Below are positions 1-6,362 of a DNA stretch of 10,179 bases, one piece after another. The DNA is from Geobacteraceae bacterium (GTDB lineage Bacteria > Desulfobacterota > Desulfuromonadia > Desulfuromonadales > Geopsychrobacteraceae). The position numbers and the translations under genes were made by a program. The number at the start of each line of letters is the position of its first letter. The first letter of the stretch is position 1. The notes beneath the pieces are model-generated. The model was not told the DNA's origin, ran no database searches, and saw only the letters and a program-made list of their open reading frames with translations. The stretch spans positions 1-10,179 of the forward strand of contig JAMOPE010000290.1 of assembly GCA_027064785.1 (NCBI GenBank), given 5' to 3'.

Positions 1-507
1 CCTCATGTCCAGGGTTTTGATACAGCGAAAGCGATGCCGCAAACACCAATGGTTCAGCTATCTAACGGTTATCAAATTCCGGAAAGTCAGATTTTTGACC
101 AGGTTGTAACGCAGATCTCCGGTAGCATTAACGGTGAATCGGGACGGATGGTTCTTCGGCTACAGCCTGCTGAGTTGGGTTCGTTGAAACTTGAACTGAA
201 GATTGAAGGGGATCGGGTTCAGGCCCATCTTCATGCTCAGACCCATCAGGTTCAGGAAGTGCTGGAGCGTAATTTACCGCAACTGCGGAGTGCTCTCGCG
301 GAACAGGGATTGAAGATTGACCAATTCCTGGTCAATGTTGATCAACGTCAGGCCGAAGGTCAATTTGAAGGTCAGGCTCAATATCAACAACAAGGTTCCG
401 AAAGACATTCTAATTGGAACCAGCAGGATCTCGAGCTTGAAGAGCAAGCGATTCCTTTAGCCCACCTGATGCAGAACGGTGGCGGAGGCATTAGCCTTCA
501 TGTTTAA
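1..507 (+). CDS. fliK: Flagellar hook-length control protein FliK, C-terminal part (5' end outside window)
   Basis: The frame is open from base 1, so this is the 3' end of a longer gene; the ATG at 34 is internal and should not be taken as the start. The visible 168 residues contain the conserved FliK C-terminal (Flg_hook) domain, with the hallmark LRLQPAELGSLKLELKIEG at about bases 151-210. A helical stretch and the motif LAEQGLKIDQFLVNVD follow. The tail is rich in Gln and Glu, as is usual for FliK. In the family, FliK is exported during hook growth as a molecular ruler, and its C-terminal domain contacts FlhB (encoded at 8974-10032) to switch export from hook to filament substrates. The stop is followed 23 bases later by flgD, which suggests co-transcription. 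The N-terminal ruler part cannot be assessed. Confidence 0.93.
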   Translation, partial: PHVQGFDTAKAMPQTPMVQLSNGYQIPESQIFDQVVTQISGSINGESGRMVLRLQPAELGSLKLELKIEGDRVQAHLHAQTHQVQEVLERNLPQLRSALAEQGLKIDQFLVNVDQRQAEGQFEGQAQYQQQGSERHSNWNQQDLELEEQAIPLAHLMQNGGGGISLHV

Positions 508-530
508 AAATCTAAAGAAAGGAGAACTCG

Positions 531-1196
531 ATGTCAGCAATCAGTGGAATTGATTCCGGTCTAAGCCAGTCACTGAACCAGGTGGAAGGAAAAGGCAATG
601 CCATGGGGAAAAATGATTTTCTCCTGTTACTGGTCGCTCAGTTGGAAAATCAGGATCCAATGAACCCTCAGGATGCGACCGAGTTTACCGCACAGCTGGC
701 GCAGTTCAGTTCTCTGGAACAATTGGAGAATGTCAACAAAAGCCTTGAAGGTCTTGGGGCAATGAGTAGTGAAATGGAACGGATGTCGGCATTAGGGCTT
801 ATTGGTCAGAATGTTGTCGCCCAAACCGGAAATTTTCATTTTACTGGTGATCCGGTGCAACTCGGCTACCGCCTTAATACTCAGGCGGAAGATGTCAAAA
901 TGTATGTTCTTAACCAGACTGGATCAACTGTGGCAACCATCTCGTCTCAGCAAACTGATCCCGGACAATATTTTATTAGCTGGGATGGTTTGGGCGATTC
1001 AGGAATGCCTCTCGAAGCGGGTAATTATTCATTGGCAATCCGTGCTGTCGACAAAGACGATAATCTTTTGCAGGCCGATAGCCTGATCAAGGGGAAGGTG
1101 AACGTTGTCGATATGAGTGGGGCAACACCGAAGCTGGAAACCAATGCCGGGATCTTTGCTTTGAATAAGGTTGAGAAAGCGGGGGGGAACCTATGA
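531..1196 (+). CDS. flgD: Flagellar hook assembly (hook cap) protein FlgD
   Basis: This 221-residue protein is of usual FlgD length. FlgD sits at the tip of the growing hook and guides addition of FlgE subunits, then is replaced by junction proteins. The FlgD N-terminal signature begins at residue 27 (KNDFLLLLVAQLENQDPMNP) and continues through FTAQLAQFSSLEQL to about residue 66. The region from about 100 to 195 contains the GDSGMPLEAGNYSLAI-type segment of the C-terminal Ig-like/Tudor domain. The protein has no cysteine, as is common in exported axial proteins. The start is supported by AAAGGAG at 518-524, six bases before the ATG. The stop overlaps the next start as ATGA. The 3' end carries seven consecutive G residues at 1181-1187, discussed as a possible -1 slippage site. 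Confidence 0.96.
   Translation: MSAISGIDSGLSQSLNQVEGKGNAMGKNDFLLLLVAQLENQDPMNPQDATEFTAQLAQFSSLEQLENVNKSLEGLGAMSSEMERMSALGLIGQNVVAQTGNFHFTGDPVQLGYRLNTQAEDVKMYVLNQTGSTVATISSQQTDPGQYFISWDGLGDSGMPLEAGNYSLAIRAVDKDDNLLQADSLIKGKVNVVDMSGATPKLETNAGIFALNKVEKAGGNL
1181..1187 (+). other. G7 tract in flgD, G_GGG_GGG in slippery-heptamer phase
   Basis: Seven G residues span two zero-frame glycine codons (1182-1184 and 1185-1187) plus the preceding base. A -1 slip continues with codons at 1187, 1190 and 1193, none of which is a stop, and enters the downstream gene in its own frame at its ATG. The tract also lies five bases before that ATG and may serve as its ribosome-binding site. Slippage itself is unproven. 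Confidence 0.45.
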
Positions 1197-1579
1197 CTGA
1201 TCGGATTACGATTATCCCGCAACCGATTACACCGGTTCGCTCCCATGTTCCCCGGAGCAAACAACAGGGAACCGTTTCCGGAAAAGGTCATTTTGATCAG
1301 CTGTTGCAGAACAAGATTGATCAAGGTTCGGTCAAGTTCTCTAAACATGCAACTGCACGGATGGAAAGTCGGGGCATCACATTTGACGATCATCAAATGA
1401 AACGCCTTGAATCGGCAGTCTCTCAGGTAAATGCCAAAGGTGGAAAAGAGTCGCTGGTGATGCTTGATGATACGGCTCTGGTGGTGAGTGTCAAGAACGA
1501 TACCGTGGTAACGGTTGTCGATCGGGAACAATTAAAGAATAACGTGTTTACTAATATTGATAGTGCCGTGATTGCTTAA
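1193..1579 (+). CDS. Conserved flagellar operon protein, TIGR02530-like, function unknown
   Basis: This is a 128-residue protein whose ATG overlaps the flgD stop (ATGA), so translation is probably coupled. Residues 47-62 read VKFSKHATARMESRGI, the motif I recognise from the TIGR02530 family, annotated only as flagellar operon protein and usually found between flgD and flgE. The Pro/Arg-rich first 30 residues look disordered. The C-terminal half alternates predicted helix (residues 63-80) and beta strands (about 86-110). There is no signal peptide, membrane segment or cysteine. Position and small size suggest a role in hook assembly, for example as a chaperone or exported accessory factor, but this is inferred from context only. 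There is no classical Shine-Dalgarno; the G tract at 1181-1187 lies at the right distance and could pair by G-U wobble. Confidence 0.88.
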   Translation: MTDRITIIPQPITPVRSHVPRSKQQGTVSGKGHFDQLLQNKIDQGSVKFSKHATARMESRGITFDDHQMKRLESAVSQVNAKGGKESLVMLDDTALVVSVKNDTVVTVVDREQLKNNVFTNIDSAVIA

Positions 1580-1581
1580 CC

Positions 1582-1634
1582 GAACCGGTCCTCTTTGAGG
1601 AGGTTCGCAAGCCGCCGACCGATTGACGCGGCTT
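1582..1634 (+). promoter_or_regulatory. Two tandem hairpins in the flgE leader
   Basis: The first hairpin pairs GAACC (1582-1586) plus TCCTC (1589-1593) with GAGGA (1597-1601) plus GGTTC (1602-1606), leaving a two-base bulge and a TTT loop. The second pairs AAGCCGC (1609-1615) with GCGGCTT (1628-1634) around a 12-base loop. Neither is followed by a T run, so they are not typical terminators. The AAGGAG ribosome-binding site for flgE (1641-1646) follows directly. A role in mRNA processing, stability or translational control of the abundant hook protein is inference. Confidence 0.5.
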
Positions 1635-1653
1635 ACAACCAAGGAGTAACAAC

Positions 1654-3000
1654 ATGGGTATTTCCAGTTCTCTTTATAGTGGAGTCAGTGGACTCAATGC
1701 CAACGCCAACGCCATGAGTGTGCTTGGTGACAACCTTGCCAACGCCAATACCGTTGGTTTTAAATCGAGCCGGACAATTTTCGGTGACCTGCTGTCAAGT
1801 CAGGTTTCAGGATCGGGCGGGATTTCTCAGGTGGGTCGTGGGGTCGGATTATCGACCGTCGATACAATCTTCAGCCAGGGAACTTTTGAAAACACCGAAA
1901 CCAATACCGACCTGGCGGTTGAAGGGGCAGGGTTTTTCATTGTCAGCGATCCCTCAACCGGCAACAGTAACAACAACTATACCCGTGCCGGAGCATTTCG
2001 TTTTAACGCCGAAGGCTATCTCATTAACCCGGAAGGTTATAACGTCATGGGTTACCAACTGGACGATAATGGGAATACCGTTGGTGACCTCGTGCCGATC
2101 TGGGCTAATACGCAATCGTTTACCCCATCAGGGCCTACGTCCAACATTATTCTGAATACCAATCTGGATTCCGATTCACCTGCAATTCCAGGCGGTTTTG
2201 TTGCAACTGATCCAACCAACTCCTCTAATTACGCAACCTCAATCCAAGTATTTGATAGTCTGGGAAGTACCCATCTGATGACGACCTATTTTACCAAAAC
2301 ATCGGATCAGAATTGGGATTGGAATACGGTTGTTGATGGCGGTGAGGTCACCGGTGGTACGGCGGGGGCTTTGGAAATTGTTGGCCATGGTTCACTGGGT
2401 TTCGATGCCAGTGGTGACCTGATTCACATTATAGACGAAGACGGGACTCAACACGAACTTTATACGGATGCCGGTGATACCAGTAGCGACCCGGTTTATC
2501 CCCGACCGACTGCAACCACAAGTGCTGATGCTCTGGATTGGGTGAATGGAGCGGTGCAAACCCAGCAAATTTCGCTTGATATGCAAACCAGCCAATATGC
2601 CAGCCCATCTGTTGTCGTTTCGCAGGAACAAAATGGTTTTGGTACTGGAACACTGGTTAAGTTGAGTGTTGATGAGTTTGGTAATGTTGTCGGTAACTTC
2701 TCCAACGGAACCCCACGCATGTTGATGCGGATTCCGCTGGCTAAATTTACCAACCCGAGTGCTTTAACAAAAATCGGCAGCAATATGTACGCCCAGAGCA
2801 CCACGTCAGGTGTCCCCGTTGTTGGAACGGTCGGTTCTGGTGTTGGCAAGATTTTTACCAATGCGCTGGAACTTTCAAATGTCGATATGGCACAAGAGTT
2901 TGTCAAGATGATTACCACGCAACGGGGCTTCTCGGCCAACTCAAAAACCATCACGACAACCGATGAAATGCTGGCTGAAGTTATCAATCTGAAGCGGTAA
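1654..3000 (+). CDS. flgE: Flagellar hook protein FlgE
   Basis: FlgE polymerises into the hook, the universal joint between rod and filament. The 448-residue product starts with the axial-protein signature (SLYSGVSGLNANANAMSVLG, then DNLANANTVGFKSS) within residues 6-40. It ends with the matching C-terminal motif (LSNVDMAQEFVKMITTQRGF, residues about 408-427), the helices that pack as a coiled coil in the hook core. The middle, about residues 90-390, is Asn/Thr/Gly-rich and fits the exposed D1/D2 domains, including an FlaE-like segment near SSNYATSIQVFDSLGSTHLM. It is slightly longer than the roughly 400-residue Salmonella FlgE. It has no cysteine, so cysteine-dependent FlgE crosslinking as in spirochetes is ruled out. 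AAGGAG at 1641-1646, seven bases before the ATG, supports the start. Confidence 0.97.
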   Translation: MGISSSLYSGVSGLNANANAMSVLGDNLANANTVGFKSSRTIFGDLLSSQVSGSGGISQVGRGVGLSTVDTIFSQGTFENTETNTDLAVEGAGFFIVSDPSTGNSNNNYTRAGAFRFNAEGYLINPEGYNVMGYQLDDNGNTVGDLVPIWANTQSFTPSGPTSNIILNTNLDSDSPAIPGGFVATDPTNSSNYATSIQVFDSLGSTHLMTTYFTKTSDQNWDWNTVVDGGEVTGGTAGALEIVGHGSLGFDASGDLIHIIDEDGTQHELYTDAGDTSSDPVYPRPTATTSADALDWVNGAVQTQQISLDMQTSQYASPSVVVSQEQNGFGTGTLVKLSVDEFGNVVGNFSNGTPRMLMRIPLAKFTNPSALTKIGSNMYAQSTTSGVPVVGTVGSGVGKIFTNALELSNVDMAQEFVKMITTQRGFSANSKTITTTDEMLAEVINLKR

Positions 3001-3027
3001 TTCTGATAGGTCAAAATCATGACTCAA

Positions 3028-3067
3028 CAAAGAAAGCCGCCCTGATTTTCAGTGGCGGCTTTCTTTG
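3028..3067 (+). terminator. Strong intrinsic terminator after flgE
   Basis: The left arm 3028-3045 pairs with 3049-3067, interrupted by one bulged T at 3053, with a three-base loop. The GC-rich core GCCGCC/GGCGGC is flanked by an A-rich left side and a T-rich right side (TTTCTTTG), typical of a Rho-independent terminator. It lies 27 bases past the flgE stop and separates the hook block from the motA unit. The sequence is nearly symmetrical, but no gene converges from the right. Confidence 0.9.
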
Positions 3068-3096
3068 TATCGATAACCGGTCTTTTTGTGTTTTTG

Positions 3097-3109
3097 TAAC
3101 ATATTGATT
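3097..3109 (-). promoter_or_regulatory. Putative IHF binding site
   Basis: The minus strand reads AATCAATATGTTA, an exact match to the IHF consensus WATCAANNNNTTR. It lies in an AT-rich stretch (about 3090-3148) roughly 40 bases upstream of the -24 element of the putative sigma-54 promoter, where IHF often bends DNA to bring an activator to the polymerase. The short consensus occurs by chance fairly often in AT-rich DNA, so the support comes from position. Confidence 0.5.
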
Positions 3110-3148
3110 TTACATATATTTAATTTTATTGAGATGGTTTTATTAAAC

Positions 3149-3164
3149 TGGCATGTAACCTGCT
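3149..3164 (+). promoter_or_regulatory. Putative sigma-54 (RpoN) promoter of the motA operon
   Basis: The sequence TGGCATGTAACCTGCT matches TGGCACGN4TTGCT with two differences. The invariant GG (3150-3151) and GC (3162-3163) are separated by exactly 10 bases, as required. Transcription would start near 3175, giving a leader of about 115 bases before motA. It lies between a terminator and the motA-flhB genes, and sigma-54 control of flagellar genes is established in several proteobacteria. A TTGACA at 3164-3169 overlaps the -12 element but has no convincing -10 partner. Confidence 0.65.
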
Positions 3165-3259
3165 TGACAGTTGGTCGATGCCAATTTAAGTCATATGGAT
3201 GTCATAATTCTGAAGGTTGTTCGACCCAGGAAGTATTTTGGGGACGGATACCAATTTTA

Positions 3260-3279
3260 TACCCGGTTGTACCGGGGTA
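3260..3279 (+). promoter_or_regulatory. Hairpin abutting the motA ribosome-binding site
   Basis: TACCCGGT (3260-3267) pairs with ACCGGGGTA (3271-3279), with one extra G and a TGT loop. The motA ribosome-binding site GAGGA (3280-3284) starts at the next base. The structure could modulate ribosome access to motA or protect the transcript 5' end. The sequence shows the pairing; the function is inferred. Confidence 0.45.
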
Positions 3280-3289
3280 GAGGACAGAT

Positions 3290-4054
3290 ATGGATCTCGC
3301 AACAGTTATCGGTTTAGTCGCAGCTTTCGGACTGATGCTTTCTGCCATCCTTCAGGGTGGTTCACTGATGATATTTATCGATACTCCGTCACTTATTATT
3401 GTCGGCGGGGGTGTCATCGGTGTCGTTTTGGTGCACTTTCCACTAGGAGATGTTCTTGGGGCTTTTTCTGTTGCTAGGAATGCCTTTTTTCACAAAGCCC
3501 AATCTCCTGTCGATACCATAGAGAAGCTGATTACTTTTGCCGGCAAAGCACGGAAAGAGGGAATCTTATCGCTACAGTCTGTGATGAATGAGATCGATGA
3601 TGAATTTTTCCTCAAAGGGTTGCAGATGGCGGTCGATGGCCAGGAGCCCGAAGCGCTGAAGGATATGCTGGAAAAAGAGATCGAATACGTGATGGAACGT
3701 CATGATAAAGGTGCCGATATTTTTGCGACGATTGCCGCTTACGGTCCGGCGATGGGGATGATCGGAACTCTGATCGGTCTGGTGCAGATGCTCCAGAACA
3801 TGAGTGACCCTTCTTCGATTGGCCCGGCAATGGCTGTTGCGTTGTTGACGACTTTCTATGGTGCTGTTCTGGCGAATGTTTTTGCGACTCCGATTTCGGG
3901 AAAACTAAAATTGCGATCCGCCAGTGAGGTACTGAACAAAACATTGGTGACTGAAGGGATGAAAGCCATTCTCGAAGGAGAAAATCCGCGTCTGATGGAA
4001 CAGCGGTTACATGCGTTTGTCTCACCTAAAGAACGTCAGAGCAACTTTAACTAA
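3290..4054 (+). CDS. motA: Flagellar motor stator protein MotA (MotA/PomA family)
   Basis: The 254-residue integral membrane protein forms the stator ring that surrounds a MotB dimer and turns ion flow into torque on FliG. Four hydrophobic segments are visible, at about residues 3-22, 29-51, 148-170 and 178-200. The cytoplasmic loop between TM2 and TM3 is highly charged (KARKEG at about 86-91; EKEIEYVMERHDKG at about 128-141), the place where FliG-contacting charges lie in the family. The conserved prolines are present: P153 in YGPAMGMIGT and P201 in FATPISGKL. Length and the GMIGTLIGLVQML segment resemble the shorter PomA-like branch more than the 295-residue E. coli MotA. GAGGA at 3280-3284 fixes the start. 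It is followed 11 bases later by motB. Confidence 0.95.
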   Translation: MDLATVIGLVAAFGLMLSAILQGGSLMIFIDTPSLIIVGGGVIGVVLVHFPLGDVLGAFSVARNAFFHKAQSPVDTIEKLITFAGKARKEGILSLQSVMNEIDDEFFLKGLQMAVDGQEPEALKDMLEKEIEYVMERHDKGADIFATIAAYGPAMGMIGTLIGLVQMLQNMSDPSSIGPAMAVALLTTFYGAVLANVFATPISGKLKLRSASEVLNKTLVTEGMKAILEGENPRLMEQRLHAFVSPKERQSNFN

Positions 4055-4065
4055 AGGCACTCATC

Positions 4066-4797
4066 ATGGAGAAAAAAGTTAAATGCCCTCCACCCGGGGC
4101 ACCGATGTGGATGGCGACTTTTAGTGACCTTGTGACGTTGCTGCTAACCTTTTTTGTTTTGCTGCTGTCGATGGCCAATATGGATCAGGTCAAATTTAAT
4201 CAGGCCAGTGATTCTCTGGCCGGTGCATTCGGTGTTCTTGGCAGTAGTGATAAGACCGAGATTACTCAGCCGAAGGTCGTCACTTTTTCACCTGTCAATG
4301 ACGATTTTACCTCTCAGGTTTATCGCCGGTTGAGAACCAAATTACGGGAACTGAAACTCAATAAAAAAATCAAGCTGGTGAAAGACCGCGGTGCGGTTGT
4401 GTTACGGGTTGATGAAGCGGTGCTGTTTGGATCGAATCAGAGTCGCCTGCAGCCTGAAGCGGAACCGATCTTGCGTAAGGTTGCCGAGATGGTTCGTCCA
4501 TTACCGCTGAATGTGAAAATTGAAGGGCATACTGATGATCGTGGTAACGAAATGAACAACTGGAACCTGTCGGTCAACCGGGCCGTTTCGGTTTTGCGTT
4601 TTATGGCGACTAATCAGCTGATTCCGCTGAATCGCATGTCAGCAACGGGTTACGGTTCTCAGAAACCACTGTTTCCCAATGCCAGTGAGCAGGAACGGGC
4701 GTTGAATCGCCGGGTAGAATTTGTCCTCGAAAGCCAGGGCGATCCGGATCAGGAGCTTCCTTATCTTCTTGATGCGAAAGACCAGGCCCCATTTTAA
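4066..4797 (+). CDS. motB: Flagellar motor stator protein MotB (MotB/PomB family)
   Basis: MotB pairs with MotA as the ion channel and anchors the stator to peptidoglycan. The 243-residue product has a short Pro-rich cytoplasmic N-terminus, one transmembrane helix (about residues 15-36) and the ion-binding aspartate D21 in FSDLVTLLLTFFVLLLSM. A plug-like segment follows (KFNQASDSLAGAFGVLG, residues 43-59). The C-terminal OmpA-like peptidoglycan-binding domain spans about residues 105-230, with EGHTDDRG at 153-160 and NLSVNRAVSVLRFM after it. The WMATFSDLxTLLLTFFVLLLSM pattern is closer to PomB and MotS than to E. coli MotB, so the coupling ion (sodium or proton) is open. AAAGG at 4053-4057, overlapping the motA stop, serves as ribosome-binding site. 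Confidence 0.95.
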   Translation: MEKKVKCPPPGAPMWMATFSDLVTLLLTFFVLLLSMANMDQVKFNQASDSLAGAFGVLGSSDKTEITQPKVVTFSPVNDDFTSQVYRRLRTKLRELKLNKKIKLVKDRGAVVLRVDEAVLFGSNQSRLQPEAEPILRKVAEMVRPLPLNVKIEGHTDDRGNEMNNWNLSVNRAVSVLRFMATNQLIPLNRMSATGYGSQKPLFPNASEQERALNRRVEFVLESQGDPDQELPYLLDAKDQAPF

Positions 4798-4839
4798 TTT
4801 CAGAGTGAATATTGAATAACGGACGGGAAGGAAAGAACA

Positions 4840-5346
4840 ATGGCAAAAAAAGAGAAAGACGCAGCCGAAAATCCTGAAGAAGGTGGTGGCGGTGGAAAGA
4901 AAAAACTCATCATTATTATCGTTGCCGTTCTTATTCTACTGGGAGGTGCCGGAGCCGGATACTTTTTCTTTATGGGCTCTGACGAAGAGGAAAAGCTCTC
5001 CCCCGAAGAGGAACAGGCGCAGCTGGAACAACAGGCCAAGCAAGTTGGTCCGATGGTGAGTCTCGAAAGCTTTATCGTCAATATTATGGATGATGAAGAG
5101 AGTCGTTATCTGAAAGCCTCGATTACCGTTGAAGCTGATACTCCCGAAACAGCCGCAGAACTGACCCAGCGGATGCCGCAGATTAAAGATGCAGTGTTGT
5201 TGCTGGTCGGTAATAAGACCTTCAGTGAGCTGAGCGACCTTCAGGGAAAAATCCAGTTACGTGCCGAGTTGATTAACAAAATCAACAGTATCCTGCCTAA
5301 GGGCAAGGTTAAACGAATCTATTTTACCGATTTTGTTGTCCAGTAA
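4840..5346 (+). CDS. fliL: Flagellar basal body-associated protein FliL
   Basis: FliL is a single-pass inner-membrane protein that forms a ring around the stator and supports its activation. The 168-residue product has a charged N-terminus with a glycine run and KKK (residues about 16-23), then one transmembrane helix (about 24-46, IIIIVAVLILLGGAGAGYFF). An acidic, Gln-rich linker follows (EEEKLSPEEEQAQLEQQ), then the periplasmic SPFH-like domain containing VSLESFIVNIMDDEESRYLK and ending in VKRIYFTDFVVQ, the typical FliL C-terminus. AAGGA at 4828-4832 supports the start. It sits 42 bases after motB and 11 bases before fliM, the fliL-fliM adjacency widespread in bacteria. Confidence 0.95.
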   Translation: MAKKEKDAAENPEEGGGGGKKKLIIIIVAVLILLGGAGAGYFFFMGSDEEEKLSPEEEQAQLEQQAKQVGPMVSLESFIVNIMDDEESRYLKASITVEADTPETAAELTQRMPQIKDAVLLLVGNKTFSELSDLQGKIQLRAELINKINSILPKGKVKRIYFTDFVVQ

Positions 5347-5357
5347 AGGGCCCCGCT

Positions 5358-6362
5358 GTGGAAAAAATACTCAGCAAAGAAGAAATTTCCGACCTTCTGT
5401 CGGCAGTCAGACATGGCGACATCGATGTCGAATCGGTCGGTCAGGAGGATGCCGGTGAAGCAGGTGGCTCCCGAGCCGCTGCAGCGGAAAGCTGCAACCT
5501 GTTCAAATCTTCTTCTTCGGATAGCTGGAAACTTAAAAATTACGATCTGATTCTCGATAGCTTCGCCCGAAACTACGGATTATCGTTGTCGACTCGTTTT
5601 CAGCGGGCAGTCAATATGAAGCTTGAAGCGATGGAATCGATGACATTTGATGCCTTGCTGCAGCGTTTATCGGGGCGGGGTGCTATCGGTGTCCTGCAGC
5701 TTGAACCGCTTATCGGTGGCGGGCTGGTGATATTTGATGAACAGCTTTCGTTCTCACTGGTTGAGATGGTGCTTGGCGGCAGTTCTGACAGCCAGACCCC
5801 GGTTCCAAGTCGCAGTATGAGTGCCATCGAGCTGAACGTTATCCGTGAAGTGATTGCTTCGGCCTGTCCTGAGTTGAACAAAGGATTTTCTCAAATTGAA
5901 GAGATTCATTCGTCCTTGGTTGAGGTTGTCAGCAACCTGAGGCTGCTCAATTTTGTTGAACCCGAAGTCGGTGTGGTTGCGGCTCGGTTTAAAGTTACGA
6001 TCGATACCCTTGAAGGGGATATTACTCTGGCGATTCCTCACACTGCACTGGAGCCGTTGCAGAAAAAGCAACAGGTGAAAGCGGTGCCGGTCAGCCCGAC
6101 ACAGAATACGAAATGGCGCTCGGTGGTGTGTGATGAGCTGGAACATATGGAGATTGAGCTTGAAGCGCAATTGGCAACGTTGTCATTGCGGGTTCGGGAT
6201 ATTCTCAATTTCCAGGTCGGGGATATTATCGATCTAGGTTGCAAACCTGATGCCCCACTCAAAATTATGGTGGAAAAACGTCCAAAATTCTTTGGCATGG
6301 CCGGAGTTCAGGGCGGTAAAAAGGCGATTCGCGTTATGGGGCGAATCCCTCACGGAGGATAG
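5358..6362 (+). CDS. fliM: Flagellar motor switch protein FliM
   Basis: FliM forms the middle of the C-ring, binds CheY-P and FliG, and sets rotation direction. The 334-residue product is the same length as E. coli FliM. Residues 4-14 (ILSKEEISDLL) are the conserved N-terminal CheY-P-binding peptide, joined by a flexible Ser/Ala/Gly linker (about 25-55) to the middle CheC-like domain, with IGGGLVIFDEQLSFSLVEMV at about 118-138. The C-terminal SPOA domain spans about 260-330 (LSLRVRDILNFQVGDIIDLG). The start is GTG, chosen because translation from it begins exactly with the CheY-binding peptide. Its ribosome-binding site is weak (AAAGGG at 5345-5350 overlaps the fliL stop), so translation may depend on coupling to fliL. 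Confidence 0.96.
   Translation: MEKILSKEEISDLLSAVRHGDIDVESVGQEDAGEAGGSRAAAAESCNLFKSSSSDSWKLKNYDLILDSFARNYGLSLSTRFQRAVNMKLEAMESMTFDALLQRLSGRGAIGVLQLEPLIGGGLVIFDEQLSFSLVEMVLGGSSDSQTPVPSRSMSAIELNVIREVIASACPELNKGFSQIEEIHSSLVEVVSNLRLLNFVEPEVGVVAARFKVTIDTLEGDITLAIPHTALEPLQKKQQVKAVPVSPTQNTKWRSVVCDELEHMEIELEAQLATLSLRVRDILNFQVGDIIDLGCKPDAPLKIMVEKRPKFFGMAGVQGGKKAIRVMGRIPHGG
6354..6358 (+). promoter_or_regulatory. Ribosome-binding site deciding the fliN start
   Basis: GGAGG inside the last fliM codons lies four bases before the ATG at 6363 and seven before the ATG at 6366. The latter spacing is closer to optimal, so the second of the two tandem methionine codons may be the main start. Confidence 0.6.

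Noticed and set aside
2496..3020. 174-codon minus-strand open frame over the flgE 3' end
   Set aside because: It is antisense to the conserved FlgE C-terminus, and the protein looks like a shadow with no recognisable motif.
3164..3192. Sigma-70 promoter with TTGACA at 3164-3169
   Set aside because: At 17-base spacing the -10 would be TAAGTC, a poor match. The TTGACA overlaps the better supported sigma-54 -12 element.
3086..3280. Possible 64-residue gene in the flgE-motA gap
   Set aside because: It would begin upstream of the sigma-54 promoter and run through it. It has no ribosome-binding site and an odd Cys/Phe-rich composition.
3001..3289. Search for a flbD gene, often found between flgE and motA
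   Set aside because: No frame in this gap encodes a FlbD-like protein; the space holds a terminator and a promoter.
3175..3289. Possible c-di-GMP riboswitch in the motA leader
   Set aside because: I cannot find the conserved GEMM core or tetraloop-receptor pairing; only the simple hairpin near the start codon is present.
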